From NCBI GenBank assembly GCA_945874695.1, contig CAMCHP010000028.1, positions 1 through 36,320 on the forward strand: a stretch of DNA of 36,320 nt. Reading direction: 5' to 3'. Below the pieces are notes generated by a model. The model saw nothing but the letters and a program-made list of their open reading frames with translations, was not told where the DNA came from and did no database searches. Every line of letters begins with the position of its first letter. Position 1 is the stretch's first letter. Shown here in pieces: positions 35,743 to 36,320 of this stretch. Origin of the DNA: Chryseobacterium gleum. GTDB lineage: Bacteria; Bacteroidota; Bacteroidia; Flavobacteriales_D; Sanyastnellaceae. The position numbers and the translations under genes were made by a program.

Positions 35743-36320
35743 ATGAAGAAAACTTTACGCTCATTACTCGCTGCTTTCGCTGTTTTGACTGCAACTGCGG
35801 CTTCGGCGCAACTCCCTGACGGGTCAATTGCACCGAACTTCACCGTTACCGACATCAACGGTAACGATTGGACTTTGTACGATTTGCTTGACGAAGGCAA
35901 GGCGGTAATTCTCGATTTCTCAGCTACGTGGTGTGGCCCTTGCTGGAGCTACCATACCAGCGGCGCTTTCAGCTCACTTTGGACGAACTACGGTCCTGAC
36001 GGAACTGACGAGTTGTTCATCATCAAAATCGAGTCTGACCCACAAACTACCTTAGATAACTTGAACGGTATCGGTGCTAACACACAAGGTAACTGGGTTG
36101 CTGGTACAAACTACGTCATTGCTGACGACGCTTCAATTGCTAGCAGCTATGCGATTGGTTACTACCCAACCATTTACACTGTATGCCCTAGCCGTGTGAT
36201 CACTGAAACAGGTCAAGCTACTGCAGCTAACCATTATGCATTCATTTCAGCTGCTTCTTGCCAGCCAGCAACGCTTCCTAACGACCCTTCATTGGTTTCG
36301 TACGACGGAGCAACTGCAAC
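35743..36320 (+). CDS. Secreted thioredoxin-fold protein, N-terminal part (C-terminus beyond right edge)
   Basis: From ATG 35743 the frame is open to the window edge (192 codons). Residues 1-23 are a signal peptide (MKKTLRSLLAAFAVLTATAA, then SAQ). The mature part starts LPDGSIAPNFTVTDINGNDW, followed by a thioredoxin/TlpA-type active site FSATWCGPCWSY with Cys64 and Cys67, IGYYPTIYTVCP carrying the cis-proline, and FISAASCQPATLPND. Such proteins in Flavobacteriales often end in a type IX sorting domain, which would make this a surface or extracellular redox protein (inference). A/T-rich leader and highly regular codons suggest strong expression. It is divergent from the cargo protein gene. 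Confidence 0.9.
   Translation, partial: MKKTLRSLLAAFAVLTATAASAQLPDGSIAPNFTVTDINGNDWTLYDLLDEGKAVILDFSATWCGPCWSYHTSGAFSSLWTNYGPDGTDELFIIKIESDPQTTLDNLNGIGANTQGNWVAGTNYVIADDASIASSYAIGYYPTIYTVCPSRVITETGQATAANHYAFISAASCQPATLPNDPSLVSYDGATA

Overview
The window looks like a chromosomal stretch of a Bacteroidota bacterium, most likely order Flavobacteriales. The grounds are a full-length SprA (type IX secretion translocon), type IX cargo proteins with a C-terminal sorting domain, an atpD-atpC pair apart from other ATP synthase genes, a very short AtpC, a DUF4783 protein near nadC, and promoters of the Bacteroidota type (TAnnTTTG) with no clear Shine-Dalgarno sequences. GC content looks close to 50%, so a Cryomorphaceae-like lineage is possible, but this is a guess. 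I see no tRNA, rRNA, CRISPR array, insertion sequence, prophage or integrase.

Layout. (1) 1-2227, minus: the N-terminal part of a large secreted LamG/PKD repeat protein that runs off the left edge. (2) 2280-5925: a glycosyltransferase (plus) meets a minus-strand run of a small unknown gene, murB and a WecB-type epimerase. (3) 5945-13396, plus: one long collinear run of a TPR protein, an AddB/RecB-like nuclease, two glycosyltransferases and a Wzx-like flippase. (4) 13397-15669, minus: YihY/BrkB membrane protein, nadC, DUF4783 protein. (5) 15882-17752, plus: rlmH and a polytopic membrane protein that may belong to polysaccharide assembly. (6) 17770-19518, minus: atpC and atpD. (7) 19677-22552, plus: ribF, a secreted leucine-rich repeat protein, a YkoF-type thiamine-binding protein, a PnuC transporter and a NadR-like kinase, packed with overlaps as a cofactor synthesis and salvage operon. 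(8) 22633-34459, minus: maeB, ruvA, sprA, gcvH, a VanZ-like protein and a TonB protein. (9) 34596-35357, minus: a type IX cargo protein. (10) 35743 to the right edge, plus: a secreted thioredoxin-fold protein.

How the genes work together. Three glycosyltransferases, the UDP-GlcNAc epimerase, the flippase and perhaps the 464-residue membrane protein suggest dispersed genes for a surface polysaccharide. SprA, the repeat protein, the sorting-domain protein and the thioredoxin-like protein show both the export machine and its probable substrates. The ribF-to-NadR block joins flavin synthesis to uptake and phosphorylation of a vitamin precursor whose identity (nicotinamide riboside or a thiamine-type compound) the sequence leaves open.

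The most unusual observations are: a 20-bp sequence with a palindromic core occurring twice, in the same orientation relative to the downstream gene, upstream of maeB and of the thioredoxin-like gene; promoter -7 boxes ending only 4 to 7 nt before the start codon at several genes, which suggests leaderless or nearly leaderless mRNAs; the thiamine-binding/PnuC/NadR cassette; a glycine-lysine-rich insert in SprA; and an ATP synthase terminator embedded in the coding end of the convergent gene. I found no clearly new defence or mobile system.
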